Origin: Tannerella sp.
Lineage (GTDB): Bacteria > Bacteroidota > Bacteroidia > Bacteroidales > Tannerellaceae
Length of the DNA: 6,274 bases
Reading direction: 5' to 3'
Assembly (NCBI GenBank): GCA_031267485.1
Contig: JAIRYY010000284.1
Span: 1 to 6,274, forward strand
Part shown: in pieces, positions 1 through 6,239 of the stretch
Numbering within the stretch: position 1 is the first letter of the stretch
How the letters are laid out: the number at the start of each line of letters is the position of its first letter
Notes under the pieces: model-generated
Database searches by the model: none
What the model was told of the DNA's origin: nothing
The model's input: only the letters and a program-made list of their open reading frames with translations
Program-made: the position numbers and the translations under genes

Positions 1-144
1 GCCACTCCCGACATGTACCGGATGAAAGATACATTAAACGCCCATACGTACTGCTGTCTTGCCTACGACAACGCAGCGCCGTGGAATCCATGCTTCCCGG
101 ATGAACTTCATATCTATTATACGCGATTAAATAATGTGAAATAA
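1..144 (+). CDS. C-terminal fragment of an unrecognised protein (5' end outside window)
   Basis: Frame 1 is open from the left edge for 47 codons and stops at TAA 142-144. The other two plus frames stop early (about positions 22-24 and 112-114). The residues look like real protein rather than low-complexity shadow: they include the stretches YCCLAYDNAAPWNPCFPDEL and HIYYTRLNNVK, with aromatic residues, three cysteines and a balanced charge. I do not recognise a family, and no catalytic motif can be assigned from so short a tail. The stop codon falls inside the left arm of the AT-rich inverted repeat at 136-148, so the gene either ends naturally at the edge of the repeat element or has had its end replaced by it. 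The downstream gene on the same strand has its own promoter, so the two need not be co-transcribed. That this is coding at all is an inference from one open frame. Confidence 0.55.
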   Translation, partial: ATPDMYRMKDTLNAHTYCCLAYDNAAPWNPCFPDELHIYYTRLNNVK

Positions 145-164
145 ATAACATGTAAAGGATTCTC

Positions 165-212
165 TGTCCCCAGCGAGACAAGGGCGTTCCGTTTTTCTGT
201 CCCGGCGGGACA
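165..212. repeat. Left palindrome-linker-palindrome block (direct repeat copy 1)
   Basis: Two short palindromes, at 165-180 (degenerate TGTCCC..GAGACA) and 198-212 (TGTCCC-GGC-GGGACA, a 6-bp stem), are joined by a 17-nt linker at 181-197. The same order and orientation recur at 342-390. The linkers match at 14 of 17 positions. The linker is in direct, not inverted, orientation relative to copy 2, so these blocks do not simply continue the central palindrome. Confidence 0.75.
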
Positions 213-341
213 GAATGTTGGTAGAAAAATGGACCACAACCAATTTTCCGCGTGCCGGCAGGTACGCTATGTGACTGTCACCACATTCCGTACCTGCCGG
301 CACGGGATTGGATGTGCATCCGGCGTTTTCTACCGACATTT
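213..341 (+). repeat. Central imperfect hairpin with perfect 16-bp inner arms
   Basis: The arms CGTGCCGGCAGGTACG (251-266) and 289-304 are perfect reverse complements. Outside them, pairing continues with bulges (240-244 with 307-311, 235-238 with 313-316, 230-233 with 319-322) and then a continuous 16-position outer stem, 213-228 with 326-341. Inside them, ATGTG (269-273) pairs with CACAT (282-286), leaving an 8-nt apical loop. I count about 52 possible pairs in 129 nt. Non-Watson-Crick positions 213/341, 219/335 and 230/322 are all G-U on the plus strand and would be A-C on the minus strand, so a plus-strand RNA, or single plus-strand DNA, is the better folder. It could be a structured RNA, the core of a mobile element, or a strong attenuator between genes. 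No poly-U run follows the core, so it is not a standard intrinsic terminator. Confidence 0.7.
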
Positions 342-390
342 TGTCCCGGACGGGACAAGAGCGTCTCGTTTTTCTGTCCTTAACGGGACA
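342..390. repeat. Right palindrome-linker-palindrome block (direct repeat copy 2)
   Basis: Palindromes at 342-357 (TGTCCCG-GA-CGGGACA, a 7-bp stem, the best formed of the four) and 375-390 (TGTCC..GGGACA, degenerate) are joined by the linker at 358-374. About three quarters of positions match copy 1 at 165-212, with one single-base length difference. In each copy the palindrome next to the central hairpin is better preserved than the outer one. Confidence 0.75.
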
Positions 391-452
391 AATCGTGTAC
401 TTCAATTTGCTTATAGCTATTATATATTATTTATTTCACGTTACTTAGTGCG

Positions 453-480
453 GTTGTCCAATAAAAAAACAGTAATTTTG
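453..480 (+). promoter_or_regulatory. Bacteroidota-type promoter for the small membrane protein gene
   Basis: TAATTTTG at 473-480 fits the -7 consensus TAnnTTTG exactly. The upstream box is weak: GTTG at 453-456, 16 nt away, against the usual TTTG at about 18-21. Transcription would begin near 487 and give a leader of about 23 nt before the ATG at 510. A 6-bp inverted repeat (AACAGT 468-473 and ACTGTT 483-488) straddles the -7 box and could be an operator half-site pair, though an IR this short may be chance. Confidence 0.6.
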
Positions 481-509
481 CAACTGTTAAACCAATAAAT
501 TTCCAGCAG

Positions 510-905
510 ATGAACAGAATCAAAGAGTTTATATTCCGCAAAAGGCCGAATGACTTGCCTGTTATTTTCATTACACTGGGTTCATTGGGCTGGTTGCCGC
601 CCGCGGCGGGACAACTTGTGGAAAAGGCTTATTTTTCGGCCTTTGCAATTTTATACGTAAGTTTATCCATCCTGTTATGCCTGATTACAGGGAAAATTGT
701 GACATCGGAGCGGGTGAGAATTTCCCTGCCGAAACGGTTCTTTTGCCCCCTGCTCATCCTGTTATTGAACGGCGTCATGCTCTACCGTTATTCCTTTAAG
801 ATACTTGTGACGATGGACAGTTTCCTGATAACTATCCCGGCCGGCCTGCTGGTCGCCCTTATTTGTGCCATATGGATTAAATCAAAAAAAGTGGAGACGC
901 GATGA
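510..905 (+). CDS. Small integral membrane protein, four predicted helices, unknown function
   Basis: This encodes 131 residues and I do not recognise the family. A basic, hydrophilic N-terminus (MNRIKEFIFRKRPND) is followed by hydrophobic segments at about residues 16-36, 41-61, 77-95 and 103-123, and the protein ends in a basic tail (KSKKVETR). There is no lipobox or cleavable signal, so it should sit in the cytoplasmic membrane with both ends probably inside. The second helix is followed by a charged loop (residues 62-76, several Arg/Lys). The ATG at 510 is chosen because a good -7 box ends 30 nt upstream and the leader is A/T-rich, as is usual in this phylum. The gene converges on susD. 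Its last codons are read from the A-run and stem of the terminator hairpin, and its TGA (903-905) lies at the hairpin tip. Codon use is less GC-biased than in susCD. No partner or pathway can be inferred. Confidence 0.8.
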   Translation: MNRIKEFIFRKRPNDLPVIFITLGSLGWLPPAAGQLVEKAYFSAFAILYVSLSILLCLITGKIVTSERVRISLPKRFFCPLLILLLNGVMLYRYSFKILVTMDSFLITIPAGLLVALICAIWIKSKKVETR

Positions 906-919
906 CATCGCGTCTCCAC
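884..919 (-). terminator. Intrinsic terminator of the susCD operon, overlapping the convergent gene's end
   Basis: GTGGAGACGCGATG at 891-904 is perfectly complementary to 906-919, giving a 29-nt palindrome centred on 905; in practice this is an 11-bp GC-rich stem with a 7-nt loop. On the minus strand it is followed by seven Ts (890-884), the classic intrinsic terminator layout, 39 nt beyond the susD stop. On the plus strand the hairpin is followed by ATAATAAAAAT, with no T-run, so termination of the small gene would be weaker or rely on the hairpin as an RNA 3' end. Confidence 0.88.
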
Positions 920-957
920 ATAATAAAAATACCCCGTGCAAAGCGCCGGAATAATTT

Positions 958-2628
958 TCAATCGGTTTTCCGGTCCCACCATACGCGTCCGAAAGCGTTG
1001 GCTATGTCGCCGAAATCAGGGTCTTTCCTCATTTCCTCGAGGCGTTTCAGCTGGTTTTCGTAGTTGGTCGTTCCCTTTATGGGGTTGGCGAAGACGAAGC
1101 GGCGGGGGACGGACTGCGTGACGCCGTCGACCTTGCAGACTTCGTTTGCCACGACCGGCGACGAGGGGTTCGGATAGCCCGTGCGGCGGTACAGGGCGTG
1201 ACTCTCGTTGATGTTCTTGAAATGTTCGATGTAGCTTTGGGCGTAAATCTGCGCCCTGCCGATGGAGGCGTCCCAGCGGATGCTGTCCTGCGACATGAAC
1301 GTGTTTATCTCGCCGGGCGTCATGGCTTCGTAGTCGTGGATTTTGCAGAAGTCGCCGGCCCTGTTCCACAGTTCGAGCGACGAGCGCACGCCGTCGGTGT
1401 ACCACTGTTCGGCGGTGCGGGCGCTGGCGACGCCCTCGAGGACGAACTCGGCCGCCATGAAACAGAAGTCGGCGCAGGTCAGTTTAGGCCACCATGTGCC
1501 GCCGCTTCCGCCGTCGTACATGCCGGAGAAGATGCGTGTCTGGGGATAGTTAAGCGGCGACATGTTAGTCCCGTCCATCGAGCGCGTCCGGTACATCTTC
1601 ACCCATTTGGCGGCGGTCAGCGCGTCGTAGTCGGACGTTCCGCCCTCGTAGCGGCCGTATTCGTCGAGCCTGTCGCCTGGGTTGGCGGCGTCCCACCTGG
1701 CCACGTTTTCAGCGGTCAGGCTGTTCGCGCGGAAGAACATCCGCTTGCGGGGGTCGTTGTATTTTTTCATATAGTCCATCAAGGTTATGGACGGGCGTAT
1801 GAGGTCGTTTATCGCTTCGAAATCGCCGTGGTTCGTCTCCTTGCCGCTCAGCCATATCACGAACGAATCGTCCGTCGAGGAGGGGATGTCGGCGCTTGCC
1901 AGGACTTCCGCGGCAATGGCTTTCGCCCGGTTCATGTCGCGCTTCATCAGGCGCAGCGCCAGGCGCAGGCGCAGGGCGTTGGCCGTTTTAATCCATTTCG
2001 TCATGTCGCCCCTGAAAGCCATGTCGTAGTTTGCGATAGACACCTGACCGGTTGCCGTGCGGAATTTGTCGATGGCCGTTTTCAGTTCCCCGTCCCATAT
2101 TCCGAAGAGCGTTTCCTGCGTTTCAAACTCCGGTTCCGTGATGCTTCCGCCCGAACGGAGCGACCATCCCTGCGTGTATGCCAGCGAGCCGTGGACGTCG
2201 GACGTGCAGATGCTCTGGCATATCAGCGTGACGCGGGCGGCCTCGACGGCATGTGCGTAGCGCGCCGAATCGGGGCGCCGGGCGGCGAGGTATTCCATGT
2301 GCCGCATGTATGAGCCTGTCGTCATGAAACTGTTTTCGTAACGCTGTCGCCATATATTTGAATTGGAGTAGGTGAAGGTCGTGAGCGTGTTGCCGACCGA
2401 GCGGCAGCCATACTGCAGCCATCTCATCTGCGCAAGGTAGCAGTCGTAGTACCATTCCCAACCGTTGGCGCTTGTGCTGGCCTGTACGTTGTAGAGGAAT
2501 CTTTCCGGTTCGACTTCGTAGATAGTCCTTATGTCCGTGTTGTATTCCGTGAACCGGTCGGTACAGCCGCCGGAGAGCAGCGCCAGAACGGCCGCCGCCG
2601 TCAATATCTGTTTTTTTATCGTGTTCAT
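958..2628 (-). CDS. susD-like: SusD/RagB-type outer-membrane nutrient-binding lipoprotein (SusD-like_2 group)
   Basis: This 556-residue surface lipoprotein should bind the substrate and act as the hinged lid over its SusC partner. Residues 1-22 are a lipoprotein signal: basic NTIKKQ, a hydrophobic stretch, then LLSGGC with Cys22 as the lipidated residue. The mature start CTDRFTEYNTD and the later GDMTKWIKTANALRLRLALR (about 207-226) are the hallmarks I know from SusD-like_2 proteins rather than from starch-binding SusD itself. The stretch around LTCADFCFMAAEF (383-395) followed by EQWYTDGVRSSLELW (407-421), and the C-terminal NYENQLKRLEEM..RVWWDRK region (522-554), also fit the group. The length is normal and no frameshift is seen. 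ATG 2628 lies 18 nt after the susC stop with no terminator between, so the two are co-transcribed and probably co-translated in fixed ratio. The operon ends at the hairpin at 884-919. The ligand is not predictable from this sequence. Confidence 0.93.
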   Translation of the reverse strand: MNTIKKQILTAAAVLALLSGGCTDRFTEYNTDIRTIYEVEPERFLYNVQASTSANGWEWYYDCYLAQMRWLQYGCRSVGNTLTTFTYSNSNIWRQRYENSFMTTGSYMRHMEYLAARRPDSARYAHAVEAARVTLICQSICTSDVHGSLAYTQGWSLRSGGSITEPEFETQETLFGIWDGELKTAIDKFRTATGQVSIANYDMAFRGDMTKWIKTANALRLRLALRLMKRDMNRAKAIAAEVLASADIPSSTDDSFVIWLSGKETNHGDFEAINDLIRPSITLMDYMKKYNDPRKRMFFRANSLTAENVARWDAANPGDRLDEYGRYEGGTSDYDALTAAKWVKMYRTRSMDGTNMSPLNYPQTRIFSGMYDGGSGGTWWPKLTCADFCFMAAEFVLEGVASARTAEQWYTDGVRSSLELWNRAGDFCKIHDYEAMTPGEINTFMSQDSIRWDASIGRAQIYAQSYIEHFKNINESHALYRRTGYPNPSSPVVANEVCKVDGVTQSVPRRFVFANPIKGTTNYENQLKRLEEMRKDPDFGDIANAFGRVWWDRKTD

Positions 2629-2646
2629 TATATTACCGTTTTAGTG

Positions 2647-5600
2647 TTAGAATGTGACATTTACGTTAAATCCATAAGTGCGCGCGTATGCCGCGCCGCC
2701 TACCTCGATAAATTCATAGCTGCGGTTGGACGACAGTCCTTCGGGATGAATCCTGTCGGGCAGGCTGTTGTAGAGGTATCCGACGTTGCGTACGGCGAGG
2801 CCGAGGTTGATGTTCTGCAGATACAGCCGGCGTGCCATGTCTTTGGGCATGTCCCAGCGGAGGGCAATTTCGCGCAGTGCAATCCAGGAGATTTTTTTCA
2901 CCGCTTCCTCGCGTATGCCTGACCCCCAGCTGTATTTGTTGTTATAATAGGCGGATGCGGAAACCGGTTTGACCAGTCCCTGCTCGTAGGCATAGGCGTA
3001 GGTCCTGCCGCTGACGTCGACGCCGTTAATGGCGGTTCCGGCGGCGAAAACGCCCTCCGGCAACATGCCGTCGTGCGTGGTTATTTCGTGCCCGTACGCG
3101 TCGGTATATTTCCGTTCCAGTCCGCCGTATTCGGCGGTGCGTCCTTTGAGGGAGCCTTTCAGCACGCCGGTGTACATGCCGTAGTTGTATGAGCCGGACA
3201 CGATCTGCCCGCCAAAACGCGAGTCAAAAAGCAGGCTCAGGCTGAAGCTCCGGTACTTTAGCGAGGTGAACATGCCGGCGAGGAAATCGGGCTGACCGTT
3301 TCCGATTTTCGTCTGTTCGCCGGAGCGCGTCCACGTGCCGTCGGGATTGACCAGCAATTCCCCCTTCTCATTCCTTTTATAGACGTAGCTCGTGTAGATG
3401 TCGGCATAGCCTCCTCCGGCGGTGGCGTACGCCCTCATGTCGAGGCCGCCTCCCTGAATCTCGTACTTGTCGACGCCCTCTGTCAGCTCGATGATTTTGT
3501 TCCTGTTTCGCGTGAAGTTGAGGGTCATATCCCAGCGCCAGTCGCGCGTTTCGACGGGAACCAGATTCAGCGAAGCCTCTATGCCGGAATTTTGTATGTT
3601 GCCCGCATTAATCCAGCGGCGTGAAAGTCCCGTTTCGACGGGCATGCTCAGGGCGAGAATCTGATTTTTCGTGTTCGTCCGGTACCACGTGAAGTCGAGG
3701 CCGATGCGGTTGTTCACGAATTTCAGCTCCGTGCCGAACTCCAGGGAGCGCTGTTTTTCCGGCTTAAGGTTCAGGTTCCGCAGCTCTTCGGAGTCGAACA
3801 CATTCTTCGGATACGTCTTCCCGTCGTTTGGGTTCACGTATGTGTTATTGTCCGAATCGAGCTTGTAGAAACCGATGCCCGTGAGGTAGGGGGCGCAGTC
3901 GTTGCCGGCAATCGCATACGAAGCCCTTATTTTCGCAAAGGAGATGGCGCGCGGAAGACTTTCGCGCAGCGTCTCCGTCAGAATCCACGACCCGGTGAAC
4001 GAGGGATAGAAATAGGAGACCTCGCCCGTGCCGTCGGAATAAATCAGCGCCGACGACCAGTCGTTGCGTCCCGTCACGTCGACGAAGACCTGTCCCTTCC
4101 AGTCGGCGTTGACCGCTCCGTAGACGCTGTTCAGGCGTTTACGGTCGACGCCGATGCGAACCGTCTGCGTTACGGGCTGGACGGAATTGGACATGTCGAA
4201 CACGCCCGGACGGCGCAACCCTCCCTGGCTGTTCGTCTCGTGATACGTGCTCCGCGTATCGTACTGCTCGAACGTCGCGAATCCGTTCAGGCCGAAATCG
4301 CCGAACGTGTGATGCAGGCTGATCATCCCCGTAAGCTGATACTGTTCCTTGTCCGTTTTCTGCGTGCGGTATTCGGCGCCGTCGTAGTTGGACGCGCCGG
4401 TTGCCAGTTTCCTGTATTCCCGCAGCTTCGACAGGCGGTTGATGTTCCCCTTCAGCTGAATGTTCATCCAGCCGGTAATCCGGACATCGGCGTTCATGTT
4501 TCCGCGTATGTTGTCCTCCCTCTGGGTGATATTGTTGTCGAGCAGGTCAAACAGGTATTTCGTGTAGCCGACGGGGTCGGCCTCGCTGTATCCGCTGCCT
4601 GCCCCGTTGCGGTAATGCTTCAGCCAGTATTTCGTGTCGTACGTCAGCGGGACGCGGTACATGAAATCGTATATCGGCGAACCGTCGCCGCCCTGCATGG
4701 TCGGATTTTTCGTGTCCGAATGAACCCAGGCGACGCCGGCGTCCATTTTCAGCCGCCTGCTCACATTGCGGGAGGCATTTACGCTTATGCTGTTGCGCTT
4801 GTAATCGTTGTTGAGCGTGATGCCGTTAGAACCCAGGTGCGAACAGGAAACGCGGAAAGCGCCATTTTCGTCGCCGCCCTGGACGGCCGCGTTGGTGTTC
4901 ATGTACATCCCGGTCTGATACATCTGCCTCACATTGTTTTTCATCGACTGATAGATGAAATTGTCCGTATTTGCGCCCTGCGTGTAAGGCTGTCCGTCAA
5001 AAGCCGGGCCGAAACTGCGCGTGGTGTTCGTCGTGCGGTTGGTCGACCCGTCGACATTCAGCTCCCATGCCGAATTGGAACCGGGACCAAACCTGCGCTG
5101 CATATTCGGGAAGCCGTATATGCGGTCCCACGTCATCGCATGGGAGACGCTCACCCCGACGCCCTCGCCCGCCCGGCCTTTTCGGGTCGTTATCAGGATG
5201 ACCCCGTTGGCGGCGCGCGAACCGTAGAGGGCCGTTGCCGCAGCGCCTTTCAGGATGGACACCGTCTCGAAATCATCCGAATTGAGGTTCTTGATGTCGT
5301 TGCCGAAGTCCATCTGCGCGCCCATCTGCGTACTCTCGTTCATGTCATTGTCGATAATCACGCCGTCGATGATGAATATCGGCTGATTGTTCATCCCAAG
5401 CGAAGAGTTGCCGCGAATCAGGATGCGGCTCGACGATTGCGGGCCGCTGTTGCCCATGTCAATCTGCACGCCGGCAACCCTCCCCTGAAGTCCGGTAATC
5501 GGATTCGCCACGTTCACACGCGCAATATCATCGCCCCGGATTTCCGTCATCGCATAGCCAAGCGCTTTTTTCTCGCGGCTCATCCCGAGGGCGGTCACCA

Positions 5601-5952
5601 CCACTTCGTCCAGCGCCCGCGTGTCTTCCGACAGCAGAACCGTCAGCTGCGTCTCCCCTCCATAGACAATCTCCCGCGTCACATAACCCAGAAACGAAAC
5701 GACGAGGGTCTCGCCGTTCTTCACCTCAAGCGTGAAACGGCCGTCCATGTCGGTCACGTTACCCCGTGTCGTACCCTTGACCGTCACGGCGGCCCCGGCG
5801 ACCGGCCCGTCCTCGTCGGACACCGTCCCCGTCACTTTCCCGTTCTGCTGGAGAGCGCGTACGCCCGGCTCCGCAGAATAATTCTCCGCATGCATGATGT
5901 TCAGACAAAAACATGCTGCGGCACACAAAATTGAATGCTTTAGTTTCTTCAT
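2647..5952 (-). CDS. susC-like: SusC/RagA-type TonB-dependent outer-membrane transporter
   Basis: This 1101-residue outer-membrane channel should import a ligand captured by the SusD partner, using TonB-ExbBD energy. Residues 1-22 form a type I signal peptide (MKKLKHS, hydrophobic core, cleavage likely after MHA22). Residues about 38-108 are a CarboxypepD_reg-like beta domain (GKVTGTVSDEDG, GTTRGNVTDMDGRF, VVSFLGYVTRE). DEVVVTALG at 115-123 is the SusC-family TonB-box region. The plug follows, with GLQGRVAGVQI (154-164), SRILIRGNSSL (175-185), PIFIIDGVIIDN (191-202) and ILKGAAATALYGSRAANGVI (233-252). The rest is the beta barrel, ending in the aromatic-terminal strand YGFNVNVTF needed for BAM insertion. 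Length is typical and nothing is disrupted. There is no N-terminal STN signalling domain, so the classic route through anti-sigma and ECF sigma factors is not expected. ATG 5952 is preceded by an AT-rich leader and a strong promoter. The gene is first in the operon. The substrate is unknown. Confidence 0.96.
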   Translation of the reverse strand: MKKLKHSILCAAACFCLNIMHAENYSAEPGVRALQQNGKVTGTVSDEDGPVAGAAVTVKGTTRGNVTDMDGRFTLEVKNGETLVVSFLGYVTREIVYGGETQLTVLLSEDTRALDEVVVTALGMSREKKALGYAMTEIRGDDIARVNVANPITGLQGRVAGVQIDMGNSGPQSSSRILIRGNSSLGMNNQPIFIIDGVIIDNDMNESTQMGAQMDFGNDIKNLNSDDFETVSILKGAAATALYGSRAANGVILITTRKGRAGEGVGVSVSHAMTWDRIYGFPNMQRRFGPGSNSAWELNVDGSTNRTTNTTRSFGPAFDGQPYTQGANTDNFIYQSMKNNVRQMYQTGMYMNTNAAVQGGDENGAFRVSCSHLGSNGITLNNDYKRNSISVNASRNVSRRLKMDAGVAWVHSDTKNPTMQGGDGSPIYDFMYRVPLTYDTKYWLKHYRNGAGSGYSEADPVGYTKYLFDLLDNNITQREDNIRGNMNADVRITGWMNIQLKGNINRLSKLREYRKLATGASNYDGAEYRTQKTDKEQYQLTGMISLHHTFGDFGLNGFATFEQYDTRSTYHETNSQGGLRRPGVFDMSNSVQPVTQTVRIGVDRKRLNSVYGAVNADWKGQVFVDVTGRNDWSSALIYSDGTGEVSYFYPSFTGSWILTETLRESLPRAISFAKIRASYAIAGNDCAPYLTGIGFYKLDSDNNTYVNPNDGKTYPKNVFDSEELRNLNLKPEKQRSLEFGTELKFVNNRIGLDFTWYRTNTKNQILALSMPVETGLSRRWINAGNIQNSGIEASLNLVPVETRDWRWDMTLNFTRNRNKIIELTEGVDKYEIQGGGLDMRAYATAGGGYADIYTSYVYKRNEKGELLVNPDGTWTRSGEQTKIGNGQPDFLAGMFTSLKYRSFSLSLLFDSRFGGQIVSGSYNYGMYTGVLKGSLKGRTAEYGGLERKYTDAYGHEITTHDGMLPEGVFAAGTAINGVDVSGRTYAYAYEQGLVKPVSASAYYNNKYSWGSGIREEAVKKISWIALREIALRWDMPKDMARRLYLQNINLGLAVRNVGYLYNSLPDRIHPEGLSSNRSYEFIEVGGAAYARTYGFNVNVTF

Positions 5953-6052
5953 AAATAATAGGTTTTTAAAAAAAAATCACTGTTGCCGTCACACCGGTTT
6001 TATCTCTTTGTTCACATTTAGTTTTAATTTAATTACCGGGTTAAAGACCGGG
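5953..6052 (-). other. AT-rich 5' leader of the susCD transcript
   Basis: The predicted transcript start near 6046 gives a leader of about 94 nt before the susC ATG. On the coding strand it includes a long T-run followed by As (complement of 5963-5976) shortly before the start, and no Shine-Dalgarno sequence. Two CCGG tetramers (6036-6039, 6048-6051) could form at most a small stem at the very 5' end. I see no recognisable riboswitch or small gene in it. Confidence 0.5.
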
Positions 6053-6082
6053 CAAAAGTAAGCGAATATTTTAAATAACAAA
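6053..6082 (-). promoter_or_regulatory. Promoter of the susCD operon (Bacteroidota consensus)
   Basis: Read on the minus strand, TTTG lies at 6082-6079 and TACTTTTG (fits TAnnTTTG) at 6060-6053, separated by 18 nt. Both boxes match the primary sigma-factor consensus known for this phylum. No clear dyad for a repressor or activator lies next to them, so the regulator cannot be inferred. Confidence 0.78.
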
Positions 6083-6155
6083 AAAAATCTGCGTTAAAAC
6101 AGATATGTTACTTGATACCTGAGTTCGACGCAAGAGGCAATCTCAAAAGTCGAGT

Positions 6156-6190
6156 CCCGTCACCAGCGAGGAGGAACGACGAAGCAATCC
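6156..6190. repeat. 35-bp direct repeat, copy 1
   Basis: This stretch (starting CCCGTCACCAGCGAGGAGG and ending GAAGCAATCC) is identical over all 35 bases to 6240-6274; the copies start 84 bp apart. From memory it resembles the dispersed intergenic family GTCATTGCGAG..CGAAGCAATCC seen in many bacterial genomes, with CACCA in place of CATT. That match is recollection, not a search result. Confidence 0.85.
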
Positions 6191-6239
6191 AGGCGCAGGC
6201 GACGATCCGGAGACAGTCACGTGTCCGGCAAAACCGGTA

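Larger units (their letters stand above)
132..443. repeat. Compound foldback element, about 312 bp, framed by AT-rich inverted repeats
   Basis: The sequence GTGAAATAAATAA at 136-148 is the exact reverse complement of 427-439. The match extends outward to 132 and 443 with one T-G mismatch (135/440). Between these ends lie two directly repeated blocks (165-212 and 342-390) around a central inverted repeat (213-341). The axis of the inner parts is near 277-278; the right side carries about 20 extra bases (roughly 403-426), which shifts the outer arms. No convincing target-site duplication is visible next to 132 or 443, and no transposase is encoded. Short foldback elements of this kind in bacteria are usually MITEs, REP/BIME-type palindromes or structured RNAs; which applies here is not settled by a single copy. 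The element lies between a same-strand gene end and the promoter of the next gene. Open frames across it are incidental. Confidence 0.7.

Noticed and set aside
213..341. An integron attC site
   Set aside because: The length and bulged hairpin would fit, but I find no GTTRRRY / RYYYAAC core pairs at the stem ends and no integrase.
165..390. A retron or DGR-type noncoding RNA
   Set aside because: The folded region invited the idea, but no reverse transcriptase or variable-repeat gene is encoded in the window.
127..498. Open frames on both strands across the foldback element (127-405 minus, 229-498 plus)
   Set aside because: Both follow the repeat structure, with repeated peptide pieces encoded by the palindromes, and neither looks like a folded protein. 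They are by-products of the inverted repeats.
946..973. A second hairpin over the susD stop (CCGGAA 946-951 with TTCCGG 968-973)
   Set aside because: The stem is only 6 bp with a 16-nt loop and no T-run follows on the minus strand. The hairpin at 884-919 is far stronger.
1198..2313. A 371-codon open frame on the plus strand opposite susD
   Set aside because: It is antisense to a well-supported SusD-type gene, has the same Arg/Val/Ala-rich shadow composition, and shows no promoter or plausible start region.
4240..5934. A 564-codon open frame on the plus strand opposite susC
   Set aside because: It is fully antisense to a gene with clear family motifs along its whole length. Long antisense frames are expected opposite GC-rich coding sequence, and its translation is rich in Arg, Val, His and Ala with no recognisable motif.
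5890..5952. A lipoprotein signal at the susC start because of its cysteines (Cys10, Cys14, Cys16)
   Set aside because: None sits in a proper lipobox at the end of the hydrophobic stretch. The MHA cleavage site and the family both point to an ordinary type I signal peptide.
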